The notes under the pieces are model-generated. The model was given only the letters and a program-made list of their open reading frames with translations. It was not told the DNA's origin and did no database searches. Of a stretch of 64,000 nt of DNA, positions 37,209 through 46,421 are shown one piece after another; position 1 is the stretch's first letter, and every line of letters starts with the position of its first letter. The position numbers and the translations under genes were made by a program. The DNA lies in contig NZ_JABZEE010000004.1 of NCBI RefSeq assembly GCF_013387495.1, positions 186,001 through 250,000 on the forward strand, written 5' to 3'. This DNA is from Streptomyces sp. PKU-EA00015 (GTDB taxonomy: Bacteria; Actinomycetota; Actinomycetes; Streptomycetales; Streptomycetaceae).

Positions 37209-38162
37209 ATGAGTACGGACACCGATGTTCTCGTCCTGGGAGGCGCCGGCGTGGACACCATCGTGTACGTCCCCGAGTTGCCGCTCCCCTTCGCCGACAG
37301 CTACATGATCCGTCCCGGGATCGAGACGCGGGCGGGACAGACCGGGGACTTCGTCGCACTCGGGTTGAGCGCACTGGGCCTGCGCACCCATCACCTCGAT
37401 GTGATCGGTGACGATCACGAAGGCGACCTGGTCCGTGCGGTTCACCGGGAGCGAGGCCTCGCGTTCACCGAGGTCGTGCTGCCAGGCGGCACCAAGCGCG
37501 CGGTCAATCTCGTCAGCCCTGACGGACGGCGGCTCTCCCTGTACGACGCCAGCCGCTCACAGGAGGGCGACCGGTTTCCGGAAGCGACGGTCAGGGCATT
37601 GGCCGCAGGGAGCCGCCACGCCCATGTCTGCATCACCCACCCCTGCGCCCATGCTCTTCCCGTCCTCCGCGAGACGGGCCTGACCGTCTCGACCGACCTG
37701 CACGACTGGGACGGCGTCAACTCCTACCACGAGCCGTTCGCGTACCAGGCGGATGTCGTCTTCCTGTCCACCACGGCCTTGGCCGACCCCGAGCGAACCA
37801 TGCGGCAGATCACCGAGCGCGGCCGGGCCGAAGTCGTCGTCGCGACGGCCGGGGCCGAGGGCGCGTACCTGCTTGCCGACGACGACATCACCCACATTCC
37901 GGCCGTCCCGCTCCCCGCGCCGGCGGTGGACACCAACGGCGCGGGTGACGCCTTCGCGTCCGGCTTTCTCTACGGCTGGCTGGCCGGCCGATCACCGCAC
38001 CGGTGCGGTCTGTACGGCGCGGTGACCGCGGCCCACGCCTGTACCGTGCCGTCGACGAGAACCGCGCCCCTCAGCCGCGACGAACTCCACTCGCGCGTGG
38101 CGCAGTTGGAGTCCGAGACGCCGGTGCATCCGGTGCCCGCCGACGCAGGCGGACGTGGGTGA
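37209..38162 (+). CDS. PfkB family carbohydrate kinase
   Basis: A 317-residue ribokinase-fold sugar/nucleoside kinase. N-terminal VLVLGGAGVDTIVYVPELPL and the substrate pocket GQTGDFVALGLSALG are followed by the C-terminal signature VDTNGAGDAFASGFLYGW (catalytic Asp in GAGDAF, near residue 247). It phosphorylates a sugar or related alcohol with ATP in the cytoplasm; the substrate cannot be read from the sequence. ATG at 37209 has GAGAGGAA 6 bases upstream. It converges with the rgt gene. Confidence 0.92.
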   Translation: MSTDTDVLVLGGAGVDTIVYVPELPLPFADSYMIRPGIETRAGQTGDFVALGLSALGLRTHHLDVIGDDHEGDLVRAVHRERGLAFTEVVLPGGTKRAVNLVSPDGRRLSLYDASRSQEGDRFPEATVRALAAGSRHAHVCITHPCAHALPVLRETGLTVSTDLHDWDGVNSYHEPFAYQADVVFLSTTALADPERTMRQITERGRAEVVVATAGAEGAYLLADDDITHIPAVPLPAPAVDTNGAGDAFASGFLYGWLAGRSPHRCGLYGAVTAAHACTVPSTRTAPLSRDELHSRVAQLESETPVHPVPADAGGRG

Positions 38163-38214
38163 CCGAGGGGAGCGGGCCCCGAGTGGTTCCCACACGGACG
38201 CCGGCGGTGTTCCT

Positions 38215-39426
38215 TCAGCCGACCGCGTCGAGCAGCAGCTTCGCGGCCACCATTGCCCCGTCGGTGCGGATCGTGCCGGCCACGGCCCTCGCTCGTGCGC
38301 GGGTCTCGGGGGTCAGCGCCGTCCCGAGCGCGGTCGACAGGGACTCGAAGGTCGGAGTCGGACCGTCGTGTGCCGCGCCGATTCCCAACTCGGCCACCCG
38401 GCCGGCCCAGTAGGGCTGGTCCACGAATTGGGGGACGACCACCTGGGGCGCGCCGGCCCGGGCGGCCGTCGTCGTGGTGCCTGCGCCGCCGTGGTGCACG
38501 ACGGCGGCCACCCGGCCGAACAGCGCCTGATGGTTGACCTCGCCGACGACGAAGCAGTCGTCCCGGTCGTCGATCAGGGCCAGGTCGGCCCAGCCTCGCC
38601 CGACGAGTGCGCGGCGGCCCTGCGCGCGGATCGCCTCGACGGCCACCCGGGCGACGTCCGTCGAGGCGCGCATGGGCATGCTGCCGAAGCCCACGTACAC
38701 CGGTGGAGTGCCGGCGTCCAGGAACGCCACCAGCTCGGCCGGGAGCGGGCGGTCGTCCGGGAGGATCCACGCGCCGGTCTGCACGATGTCGAGGTCCGCC
38801 CACTCCTGCCACGTGCCCAGGCTCGGGTCGGCCGCCAGCCACGGCTGGTCGGTGAAGACGTGGTCGCGGACGTTGTCCACCGGTGGCAGACCGATCGACG
38901 CCCGGTGGCTGTTGAGCGCCTCGCCGTACAGCGCGTTCACGCGCTCGGCGTCCAGTTCCCACAGCACCAGGTTGTCGGTCACCTCCGGTGGGAACGGCCG
39001 GCCCGGCCGCGGCGGCGGCGGGTAGTGCGGCGACGGCAGTTCGAACGGATGGAAGCAGGCGTACACGTAGCGGATGCCCAGTTTCTCGGCCACCGACCGT
39101 GCGCCCGCCGGCATCAAGCCGGTCGCCACCAGCGCGTCGCATCCCTCGGCCGCCGCGGCAAGCGTGTCGAACCGTGCGGCGACCAACTCGGCCGCGATCC
39201 GGAACGCGTCCGCCGCCGTCGGCGGCGTCACGCCGGTCACCAGCGCCCGCACCGCCGGGCCGAACGGCACCAGCGGCACGCCGACAGCGGCCAGCAGTTC
39301 CGCGAACTCCTCGTCCGGCGGCGCGCACACCCTCACCTCCGCGCCGAGTTCCCGTAGTTGCACTGCGAGTCCCACCACCGGTTCGACGTCCCCGCGCGAC
39401 CCATACGTCGACAACACCACACGCAC
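38215..39426 (-). CDS. rgt: Rifamycin-inactivating glycosyltransferase (GT1 family)
   Basis: A 403-residue GT1/MGT glycosyltransferase with MRVVLSTYGSRGDVEPVVGLA at the N-terminus and the nucleotide-sugar motif HHGGAGTTTTAARAGAPQVVVP, then QFVDQPYWAGRVAELGIG. Family members glucosylate antibiotics such as vancomycin-type aglycones, sterols and rifamycins. Assignment to rifampin glycosylation rests on context: a copy of the rifamycin-associated element lies at 39486-39504, and helR is next door under the same element. The GTG start at 39426 has GGGAG about 10 bases upstream. Rgt adds a glucose to rifamycin, destroying RNA-polymerase binding. Another GT1 substrate is the alternative. Confidence 0.85.
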   Translation of the reverse strand: MRVVLSTYGSRGDVEPVVGLAVQLRELGAEVRVCAPPDEEFAELLAAVGVPLVPFGPAVRALVTGVTPPTAADAFRIAAELVAARFDTLAAAAEGCDALVATGLMPAGARSVAEKLGIRYVYACFHPFELPSPHYPPPPRPGRPFPPEVTDNLVLWELDAERVNALYGEALNSHRASIGLPPVDNVRDHVFTDQPWLAADPSLGTWQEWADLDIVQTGAWILPDDRPLPAELVAFLDAGTPPVYVGFGSMPMRASTDVARVAVEAIRAQGRRALVGRGWADLALIDDRDDCFVVGEVNHQALFGRVAAVVHHGGAGTTTTAARAGAPQVVVPQFVDQPYWAGRVAELGIGAAHDGPTPTFESLSTALGTALTPETRARARAVAGTIRTDGAMVAAKLLLDAVG

Positions 39427-39485
39427 TTCGCGACTCCCATGTTCCGCAGATTCTGACCTCGGCCGGCGATTCTGCGGTACGGCAC

Positions 39486-39504
39486 GGGTCTTGCCGCAAG
39501 CCCC
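39486..39504 (-). promoter_or_regulatory. Rifamycin-associated element (RAE) of rgt
   Basis: GGGGCTTGCGGCAAGACCC on the minus strand, one change from the published RAE consensus GGGGCTTGCGGCAAGGCCC as I recall it. The core is the palindrome CTTGCGGCAAG. It begins 7 bases after a TATAGC -10 element (39517-39512), hence near the transcription start, 59 bases before the GTG. Confidence 0.8.
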
Positions 39505-39524
39505 CCAGCGCGCTATACGTTAAA

Positions 39525-39556
39525 CATGGCAAGGAGTGGCTGTTTCCCTTGCCATG
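39525..39556. promoter_or_regulatory. Inverted repeat upstream of the rgt promoter
   Basis: Perfect 10-bp arms CATGGCAAGG / CCTTGCCATG with a 12-base loop, spanning the -35 area of the rgt promoter. It could be an operator or a hairpin ending leftward transcripts. From here to 39961 (about 400 bases) I see no gene: frames show poor codon use. Confidence 0.55.
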
Positions 39557-39961
39557 TCGTCCGCCGCGCACAACGTCCTCCTCGCGAAGCGGCGGTGCGC
39601 CGCGTACGGCGGTACGTCGGCCCAGGAGGATCTCTCGCCGCGCTGACGAAGAACCGTGCCGCAGCAGTCCTTGACGAGTCGTTGTGACAGCCGTCTCCCG
39701 GTGGGCGCAGTCGGCGAGCGTCGCCATCTCCGCCATCGCGCCGTTCTCCTCGGCGCTCCATGACGACATCCGGGCAAGTGGCTCGCCCCGAGAGCGACCG
39801 CTTCCGCGGACGTCGCCGCCTCGCCGAGGCGTTCCGCGTGGTCGGATGCGCACATCTCGTACGGCGGTGCGTCCTACAGGATGAAGGGAAAGCCGTCGTG
39901 GTCAGGTGGTGCGTCGCCGCTTCGAAGGGCTTGTCCGTCCACAGTGGGAGATCGAGGCAAA

Positions 39962-39979
39962 GAGGAGTACCCACTCCTC
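39962..39979. promoter_or_regulatory. Inverted repeat upstream of the helR promoter
   Basis: GAGGAGT, four bases, ACTCCTC: a 7-bp perfect arm palindrome overlapping the -35 region of helR. It holds the same relative place as the repeat near rgt but has a different sequence. Confidence 0.4.
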
Positions 39980-40005
39980 GCCACTCTCAACTTATAGCGC
40001 ACCGG

Positions 40006-40024
40006 GGGGCTTGCGGCAAGGCCC
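40006..40024 (+). promoter_or_regulatory. Rifamycin-associated element (RAE) of helR
   Basis: GGGGCTTGCGGCAAGGCCC, an exact match to the RAE consensus as I recall it. It starts 7 bases after TATAGC (39993-39998), the same spacing as at rgt. In other Streptomyces this element drives rifamycin-inducible expression of resistance genes. Confidence 0.85.
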
Positions 40025-40084
40025 CGGTCATGCCGCAGAATCGCTGACCGAGGCCAGAACCTGGGGAAATGGGAGATTCGCGAA

Positions 40085-40228
40085 GTGCGTGTGTTGTTGT
40101 CAGTTCATGGGTGGTGCGGTGACGTCGGGCCGGTGGTGGAACCCGCGCTGCCATTGCGGGAATTCGACGCCGAGGCGCGAGTGTGCGCGCCGAACTTCGC
40201 GAGTGCGACCTCACATCGGAGCGGATGA
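40085..40228 (+). pseudogene. Degenerate rgt 5' end persisting as a 47-codon upstream frame before helR
   Basis: The GTG at 40085 lies 60 bases after the RAE with the same GGGAG context as rgt. Its frame reads VRVLLSVHGWCGDVGPVVEP then ALPLREFDAEARVCAP: by my count 23 of the first 36 residues equal those of Rgt. After CAP homology ends within a few codons; the frame then reads NFASATSHRSG and stops with TGA at 40226-40228, one base before the helR ATG. It is therefore both a fossil of an rgt copy and a possible translated leader coupled to helR. Whether it is translated is unknown. Confidence 0.8.
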
Positions 40229-40229
40229 C

Positions 40230-42377
40230 ATGAACCCACTGACCACCAGCGCTTTCGACCTTCCCGATCACCTCTCGCCCAAGGCCGATCCGACGCTGAT
40301 CGCCGGCGACGAGGAGCACTTCGCGGCCATCGCGGAGAACCTCGAGCAGGCGATCGCAGAACTTTCCGACAGCCTCGATGCCGAGCGCAGGGCGCCCGGC
40401 GGCATCGGCCGGCAGGCGATGGAGCGGGACGCGGAGATCCACTGGCTGACCGGTCGCCTGCGCGCCCTGCGTCGCTTCGGTCTGGACCTGTGCCTCGGAC
40501 ACATCGTCAGCGCAGACGACCCCGAGCCCGTGTACATCGGACGGCTCGGCCTCACCGACAGCGCGGGGCGCCGGCTGCTGCTCGACTGGCGCTCGCCCGC
40601 CGCTGAGCCGTTCTTCGCGGCGACCCACGCCAACCCGATGGGTCTGGCAAGCCGCCGCAGATATCGCTGGACCCGCGGCCGGATCAGCGACTACTGGGAC
40701 GAAGTGTTCACCGCCGAGGGGCTTGAAGGGCACGCCGCGCTCGACGACCAGTCCGCCTTCATCGCCAGCCTCGGCAGCAACCGGTCGGCCCGGATGCGAG
40801 ACGTGCTCTCCACCATCCAGGCCGACCAGGACGCCATCATCCGGGCGGGGTCCCGTGGCGCTCTCGTCGTCGACGGCGGTCCGGGTACCGGGAAGACCGT
40901 CGTCGCTCTGCACCGCTCCGCCCACCTCCTCTACTCCGACCCCCGCCTCGGTCACCGTCGGGGCGGCGTGCTGTTCGTCGGTCCGCACCGGCCCTACCTG
41001 GCCTACGTCGCCGACGTCCTCCCCAGCCTCGGAGAGGAGGGCGTGCAGACCTGCACCCTGCGGGACCTCGTCGCCGAGGGAGCCGGAGCAGCGATCGAGA
41101 CCGACCCGGACACGGCCCTCCTGAAGTCGTCCGCGAACATGGTGAAGGCGATCGAGACGGCCGTCAGGTTCTACGAAGAGCCCCCCACCGAGGGGATGAC
41201 CGTCACGACCTCCTGGTCCGACATCCGGCTGGGCGCCGACGACTGGGCCGAGGCGTTCGAAGCAGCAGAACCAGGTACTCCGCACAACGAGGCGCGCGAG
41301 CAGATCCGGGAGGAACTGGTCACCATCCTCACGGACAAGCACAGCGGCGACGTCCCGCCCGAGGTGTTCCGGAAGTCGCTGCTGCACGACAAGGAGCTGG
41401 TCGAGACCCTCAACCGCGCCTGGCCGCTGCTCGAGGCGGCCGACCTCGTCGGAGACCTGTGGTCGGTACCCGCCTACCTGCGGATGTGCGCGCCCTGGCT
41501 CAGCCCCGACGACGTGCGGAAGCTGCAGCGCGAGGTCGCGCAGGCATGGACGGTGTCCGACCTGCCGCTCCTGGACGCGGCACGGCAGCGGCTCGGCGAT
41601 CCGGAGGCGGCGCGTCGTAAGCGTCGGCACGAGGCCGCTGTCGCCGCCGAACGCGCGCGCATGGCCGATGTCATCGACAACGTGCTCGCGGCCGATGACG
41701 ACGGTGAGGGTGCGGTGACGATGCTGCGCGGACGGGACCTGCAGGGCAGCCTGATCGACGAAACCACGTCGGCCGGCGCTGAACCGGACCTGCTCGCCGG
41801 CCCGTTCGCGCACGTCGTCGTGGACGAGGCTCAGGAACTGACCGACGCGGAGTGGCAGATGCTGCTGCTCCGGTGCCCGTCTCGGAGCTTCACCATCGTC
41901 GGGGACCGTGCCCAGGCCAGGCACGGGTTCACGGAGTCGTGGCAGGAACGGCTCGAGCGGATCGGCCTCGACCGGATCAACGTGGCCTCCCTGAGCATCA
42001 ACTACCGGACGCCGGAAGAAATCATGGTGGAAGCCGAGCCGGTCATCCGGGCCGTGCTCCCGGACGCCAATGTGCCGACCTCCATCCGCAGCAGCGGCGT
42101 CCCCGTCGTCCACGGATCTGTCGCGGATCTGGACTCGATCCTCGACACCTGGCTCGCCGCGCATGCCGACGGGATCGCCTGCGTCATCGGCGATCCCACC
42201 TTCCGGGCGACGCCCCGCGTCCGGTCGCTGACCCCGGAGCTGTCGAAGGGCCTCGAGTTCGACCTGGTCGTCCTCATCGACCCACAGACGTTCGGCAAGG
42301 GGATCGAAGGAGCTGTCGACCGCTATGTCGCGATGACCCGAGCGACCCGGCAACTCGTCATCCTCACGAGCTCCTGA
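40230..42377 (+). CDS. helR: RNA polymerase-protecting/recycling ATPase HelR (rifamycin resistance)
   Basis: A 715-residue UvrD/HelD-like superfamily 1 protein. The N-terminal coiled-coil arm (about 20-80: EHFAAIAENLEQAIAELSDSL) enters RNA polymerase. Walker A is GGPGTGKT at 216-223, Walker B VVVDEAQELTDAEW near 530-545, and the SF1 C-terminal motif GLEFDLVVLIDPQ near 675. HelR binds RNA polymerase and displaces rifamycins, protecting transcription. ATG at 40230 has GGAG upstream and sits just past the stop of the leader frame. The exact RAE at 40006 supports HelR over the housekeeping paralogue HelD. It is divergent from rgt. Confidence 0.93.
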   Translation: MNPLTTSAFDLPDHLSPKADPTLIAGDEEHFAAIAENLEQAIAELSDSLDAERRAPGGIGRQAMERDAEIHWLTGRLRALRRFGLDLCLGHIVSADDPEPVYIGRLGLTDSAGRRLLLDWRSPAAEPFFAATHANPMGLASRRRYRWTRGRISDYWDEVFTAEGLEGHAALDDQSAFIASLGSNRSARMRDVLSTIQADQDAIIRAGSRGALVVDGGPGTGKTVVALHRSAHLLYSDPRLGHRRGGVLFVGPHRPYLAYVADVLPSLGEEGVQTCTLRDLVAEGAGAAIETDPDTALLKSSANMVKAIETAVRFYEEPPTEGMTVTTSWSDIRLGADDWAEAFEAAEPGTPHNEAREQIREELVTILTDKHSGDVPPEVFRKSLLHDKELVETLNRAWPLLEAADLVGDLWSVPAYLRMCAPWLSPDDVRKLQREVAQAWTVSDLPLLDAARQRLGDPEAARRKRRHEAAVAAERARMADVIDNVLAADDDGEGAVTMLRGRDLQGSLIDETTSAGAEPDLLAGPFAHVVVDEAQELTDAEWQMLLLRCPSRSFTIVGDRAQARHGFTESWQERLERIGLDRINVASLSINYRTPEEIMVEAEPVIRAVLPDANVPTSIRSSGVPVVHGSVADLDSILDTWLAAHADGIACVIGDPTFRATPRVRSLTPELSKGLEFDLVVLIDPQTFGKGIEGAVDRYVAMTRATRQLVILTSS

Positions 42378-42395
42378 CGTCGGCCAGGACGACGT

Positions 42396-42440
42396 GATCG
42401 CCGCCCGGCGATCGCGTCCGCCGCCGCCAAGAGCGGCGGC
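42396..42440 (+). terminator. Two hairpins after helR
   Basis: GATCGCC/GGCGATC (42396-42413) followed by an 8-bp GC stem with 5-base loop (42420-42440), starting 19 bases after the helR stop. They probably end helR transcription. The remaining gap to 42637 shows no gene. Confidence 0.5.
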
Positions 42441-42637
42441 CGGTGGAGCGCACTGTTCGCATGTGTGCAGCGAACTTCGTTCTCCAGATGCGGCATTCAC
42501 GTCCCGAAAGGCTGAGCGTCGACCCGGCCGGTTCCGGCGGCTCCCACCGCCGTCGGGACGGTATCCGGTTCCTCTTCGATCGTCACAAGCCGCCCGCGCC
42601 CGTAGCGCCCGGCCCGCCGTGGTGGGGGCATGGCGGT

Positions 42638-43237
42638 TCAGGCCTCGGTCTGCCCGTCACCGCCCTGGTCCCGGCTCTCCGTGGCTTTCTGCGCGGACGG
42701 GCGCAAGAGGTGTTCTCCGGCGAGTTGGACCGCTTCGCGCCTGGTGTACCCGGGGTGGTCCGCGACGATGAAGTGGCGGCCGATGGCGAGTGCGAACGTC
42801 AGGATGCTGCGCGCCTCGATCTCGTCGGGGTCGGTGAGGAAGGCGCCGAACATCCTCCGCAGGAACTCCATGCGTTCGTTGTCGATGCGCCGCAGGCGCT
42901 TCGCGACGGACGGGTCGTGGCGGGCCCAGACCCGCACCGCGAGATCGATCCGGTGGAGGTCTTCGGAGAAGGTCAGTTGACCGGCGCGCCGGATCCTCTC
43001 GGCGGCGTCGCCGCCCTCGGCGTCGACCTGGGCGATGACCTCTCCGGTGCAGCGGCGTTCCCACTCGTCGAGCATCTCCGTGAGCAACGCGGGACGGCCG
43101 TCGAAGTACCCGTAGAAGCCGCCCTTCGTCACGCCCAGTTCGGCGGCGAGCGTCTCGACACGAACCGCGTCGGGTCCTCCACGGGCGAGTGCTGCGAGGC
43201 CCGCCTCGATCCAGCGGCCTCGTGGTGTGCGAGCCAC
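42638..43237 (-). CDS. TetR family transcriptional regulator
   Basis: A 199-residue TetR repressor. The helix-turn-helix reads LAAELGVTKGGFYGYFDGRPALL (residues about 30-55), and the all-helical ligand domain follows. No ATG exists; the GTG at 43237 has GGAGGT 11 bases upstream and the homology begins there. The divergent DUF2867 gene starts 90 bases away, and two palindromes between them (43272-43287, 43296-43311) are its probable operators. It likely represses itself and the DUF2867/DUF6463 pair. Ligand unknown. Confidence 0.88.
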   Translation of the reverse strand: MARTPRGRWIEAGLAALARGGPDAVRVETLAAELGVTKGGFYGYFDGRPALLTEMLDEWERRCTGEVIAQVDAEGGDAAERIRRAGQLTFSEDLHRIDLAVRVWARHDPSVAKRLRRIDNERMEFLRRMFGAFLTDPDEIEARSILTFALAIGRHFIVADHPGYTRREAVQLAGEHLLRPSAQKATESRDQGGDGQTEA

Positions 43238-43271
43238 GGCAGTGGGCCACCTCCATTGATCGCGTCGGAGT

Positions 43272-43287
43272 TGTACGTTACCGTACA
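43272..43287. promoter_or_regulatory. TetR operator, site 1
   Basis: TGTACGTTACCGTACA: perfect 6-bp arms with a 4-base centre. It lies in the divergent promoter region; site 2 is 24 bases away, centre to centre. Confidence 0.7.
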
Positions 43288-43295
43288 CATGGAAT

Positions 43296-43311
43296 TGTAC
43301 GGTGCCGTATA
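43296..43311. promoter_or_regulatory. TetR operator, site 2
   Basis: TGTACGGTGCCGTATA: the same half-site TGTACG with a near-palindromic second arm. It is just upstream of the DUF2867 gene's ribosome site. Confidence 0.6.
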
Positions 43312-43327
43312 AACGAGAGGCCCAACT

Positions 43328-43948
43328 GTGCCGCGACTCGCAGAGACCGCCTACACCGAGCAGCCGTGGCGCATCCACGAACTCACGAAAGACTTCTCCG
43401 TCGAGGACGTGTGGTCGTTCCGCACTCCAGGAGCCGGGCCCGACGACTTCCCGACGATGCTGGCGGCGATGCGAGCAGCCGGCGGCCCCGCGAAGCAGCC
43501 CTGGCCGGTGAGGCTCTTGTTCACCGTTCGGTGGAAGCTCGGCGCAGTCCTCGGCTGGGACAGGCCGTCGGCGGGCGTCGGCGGGCGGGTCGCCTCGCTG
43601 CGCGACCGCCTGCCCGGCGACCTCCGCGACGCTCCGCGTGGACCGGACGACGAGGCCATGCCCCTCACGGCGGTCTACGAGCTCGGCAGGGAATCCGCTC
43701 GGGAGCTGGCGAACAAGACCGTGCACACCGTGATGCATCTCGGCTGGGTCCAAGGAGCGAACGGCGCATACGAACTGCGGATGGCCGTCCTCGTCAAACC
43801 CAACGGACGGTTCGGGCGGCTCTACATGGCCGCCATCGCGCCTTTCCGGCACCTCGTCGTGTACCCGTCCCTGACCCGGCAATGGGAACGAGCCTGGCGC
43901 GACCGCAACGATGTTAAGGCGACGTACGACGACGGGAGGTCACGTTGA
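43328..43948 (+). CDS. DUF2867 family protein
   Basis: A 206-residue protein of the DUF2867 family, START/polyketide-cyclase-like in fold, without assigned function. Recognisable parts are VRLLFTVRWKLGAVLGWDRP, NKTVHTVMHLGWVQGANGAYELRMAVLVKPNGRFGRLYMAAI and FRHLVVYPSLTRQWERAW. The GTG at 43328 has GAGAGG 7 bases upstream. Its stop overlaps the next start by four bases. It is controlled by the adjacent TetR in all likelihood. Confidence 0.85.
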   Translation: MPRLAETAYTEQPWRIHELTKDFSVEDVWSFRTPGAGPDDFPTMLAAMRAAGGPAKQPWPVRLLFTVRWKLGAVLGWDRPSAGVGGRVASLRDRLPGDLRDAPRGPDDEAMPLTAVYELGRESARELANKTVHTVMHLGWVQGANGAYELRMAVLVKPNGRFGRLYMAAIAPFRHLVVYPSLTRQWERAWRDRNDVKATYDDGRSR

Positions 43949-44400
43949 ACTCCAAGAAGAGACTGCTCCGTTGGGCGAGCGGGATCATGCTCGTGTTGGG
44001 GGCGGGGCACCTGTCCCTGCTGGCGCTCGTCGCCCGGGAGGACGTCACCGGCTGGGTCGATCGGGGGATATGGGCAGCCGTCCCGCTCGACCTCTCGGGC
44101 GGGGGTGCCGATCAGACGGTGCAGTCCCTGCAGAACGAGGTCGCCTTCTGGGCCGGTCCCGGGAGCTTCGCCGTGCCTCTGATTCTCCTGGGCTGCCTGA
44201 TATGGCACCTCGCCGGACGCGGTGTGACGGTGCCGGCAGGAATCGGCTGGGGCCTCGCGACGTGGTGTGCGGTGGGCGGCGTCCTCCTCGTACCGTCCCC
44301 GTACTTCGCAGGGACCGTCGCCGGTGCACTCATCGTCCTGGCGGCACGGAAGGAAGACCGGTCGGGAACGGCACGGGACCGGGAAGCAGTCCAGGCCTGA
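43945..44400 (+). CDS. DUF6463-type small membrane protein
   Basis: A 151-residue protein with four predicted membrane helices (residues about 10-28, 67-88, 95-115, 118-134). It matches the DUF6463 group of unknown function, which commonly follows DUF2867 genes. The start is a TTG at 43945 with a GGGAGG site 6 bases upstream, overlapping the stop of the preceding gene (TTGA), so translation is coupled. The C-terminus is a charged tail. Confidence 0.8.
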   Translation: MNSKKRLLRWASGIMLVLGAGHLSLLALVAREDVTGWVDRGIWAAVPLDLSGGGADQTVQSLQNEVAFWAGPGSFAVPLILLGCLIWHLAGRGVTVPAGIGWGLATWCAVGGVLLVPSPYFAGTVAGALIVLAARKEDRSGTARDREAVQA

Positions 44401-44432
44401 TCCGTGCACTCCGCGTCCCCGATCTCCGGGCT

Positions 44433-45913
<1,481 letters not shown>

Positions 45914-45927
45914 CCGAGGCGCACCCG

Positions 45928-45966
45928 AAGGGCCGGTTCGGCGCCGTTGGTGCCGAACCGGCCCTT
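45928..45966 (+). terminator. argG transcription terminator
   Basis: A perfect 15-bp stem (AAGGGCCGGTTCGGC and complement) with a 9-base loop and a short TTT, 14 bases after the argG stop. It is one of the clearest terminators in the window. Confidence 0.85.
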
Positions 45967-46057
45967 TGGGTATCCGGGCCCGAGGCGGCGGCCCTGACCC
46001 GAGCACCGGCTCCTGGGGCTCGGTCACCGGAGCCGGACGATCACGGCCCTGGCTCGT

Positions 46058-46230
46058 TCAGCCGAGCACGAGCGGGATCTTCGCGGTCGGCTCGCCCAGC
46101 GCGGCTTTCTCCGCGTCCGTCGGAGCGCGGCGTCCGGTCCCGACCAGCAGCGCGTCCTTGTCGGAGAACGACGCAGGAATCCTCGTGCCAGGCGTCGGCG
46201 ATCACGTTGCCGAGGATGCCGACGCGTTGT
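46058..46230 (-). pseudogene. Possible C-terminal gene remnant
   Basis: A minus-strand frame reads ASFSDKDALLVGTGRRAPTD then AEKAALGEPTAKIPLVLG and stops at 46058. A neighbouring frame just upstream reads RVGILGNVIADAWHED, as if frameshifted. Codon use fits coding sequence but no start or full gene exists. I do not recognise the family. The rest of the gap 45967-46421 shows only the ribosome site of the next gene. Confidence 0.3.
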
Positions 46231-46421
46231 CCCGTACATCGGGCCTGTCCATGGGGCAGTTCGGGGCTCGGCGTTCAGTGCGGTGCCAGGGGTGCCACGC
46301 CACCGGCTACTGGTCGGAAACCTCAGATCTCACGCAAATCTTTCGGTACGTCGTTGCTGACCTGCCCGGACGCTGCCAGGGTTTCGACCATTCCCCTCAA
46401 CGCAGGTCACCGGAGGCTCCC

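Noticed and set aside
39557..39961. Possible small genes between rgt and helR
   Set aside because: Short frames in both directions lack ribosome sites and have frame-shadow codon use; the region reads better as control DNA.
39987..42500. An 837-codon open frame opposite helR
   Set aside because: It is a shadow of helR; the plus strand carries Walker motifs and family homology, the minus strand none.
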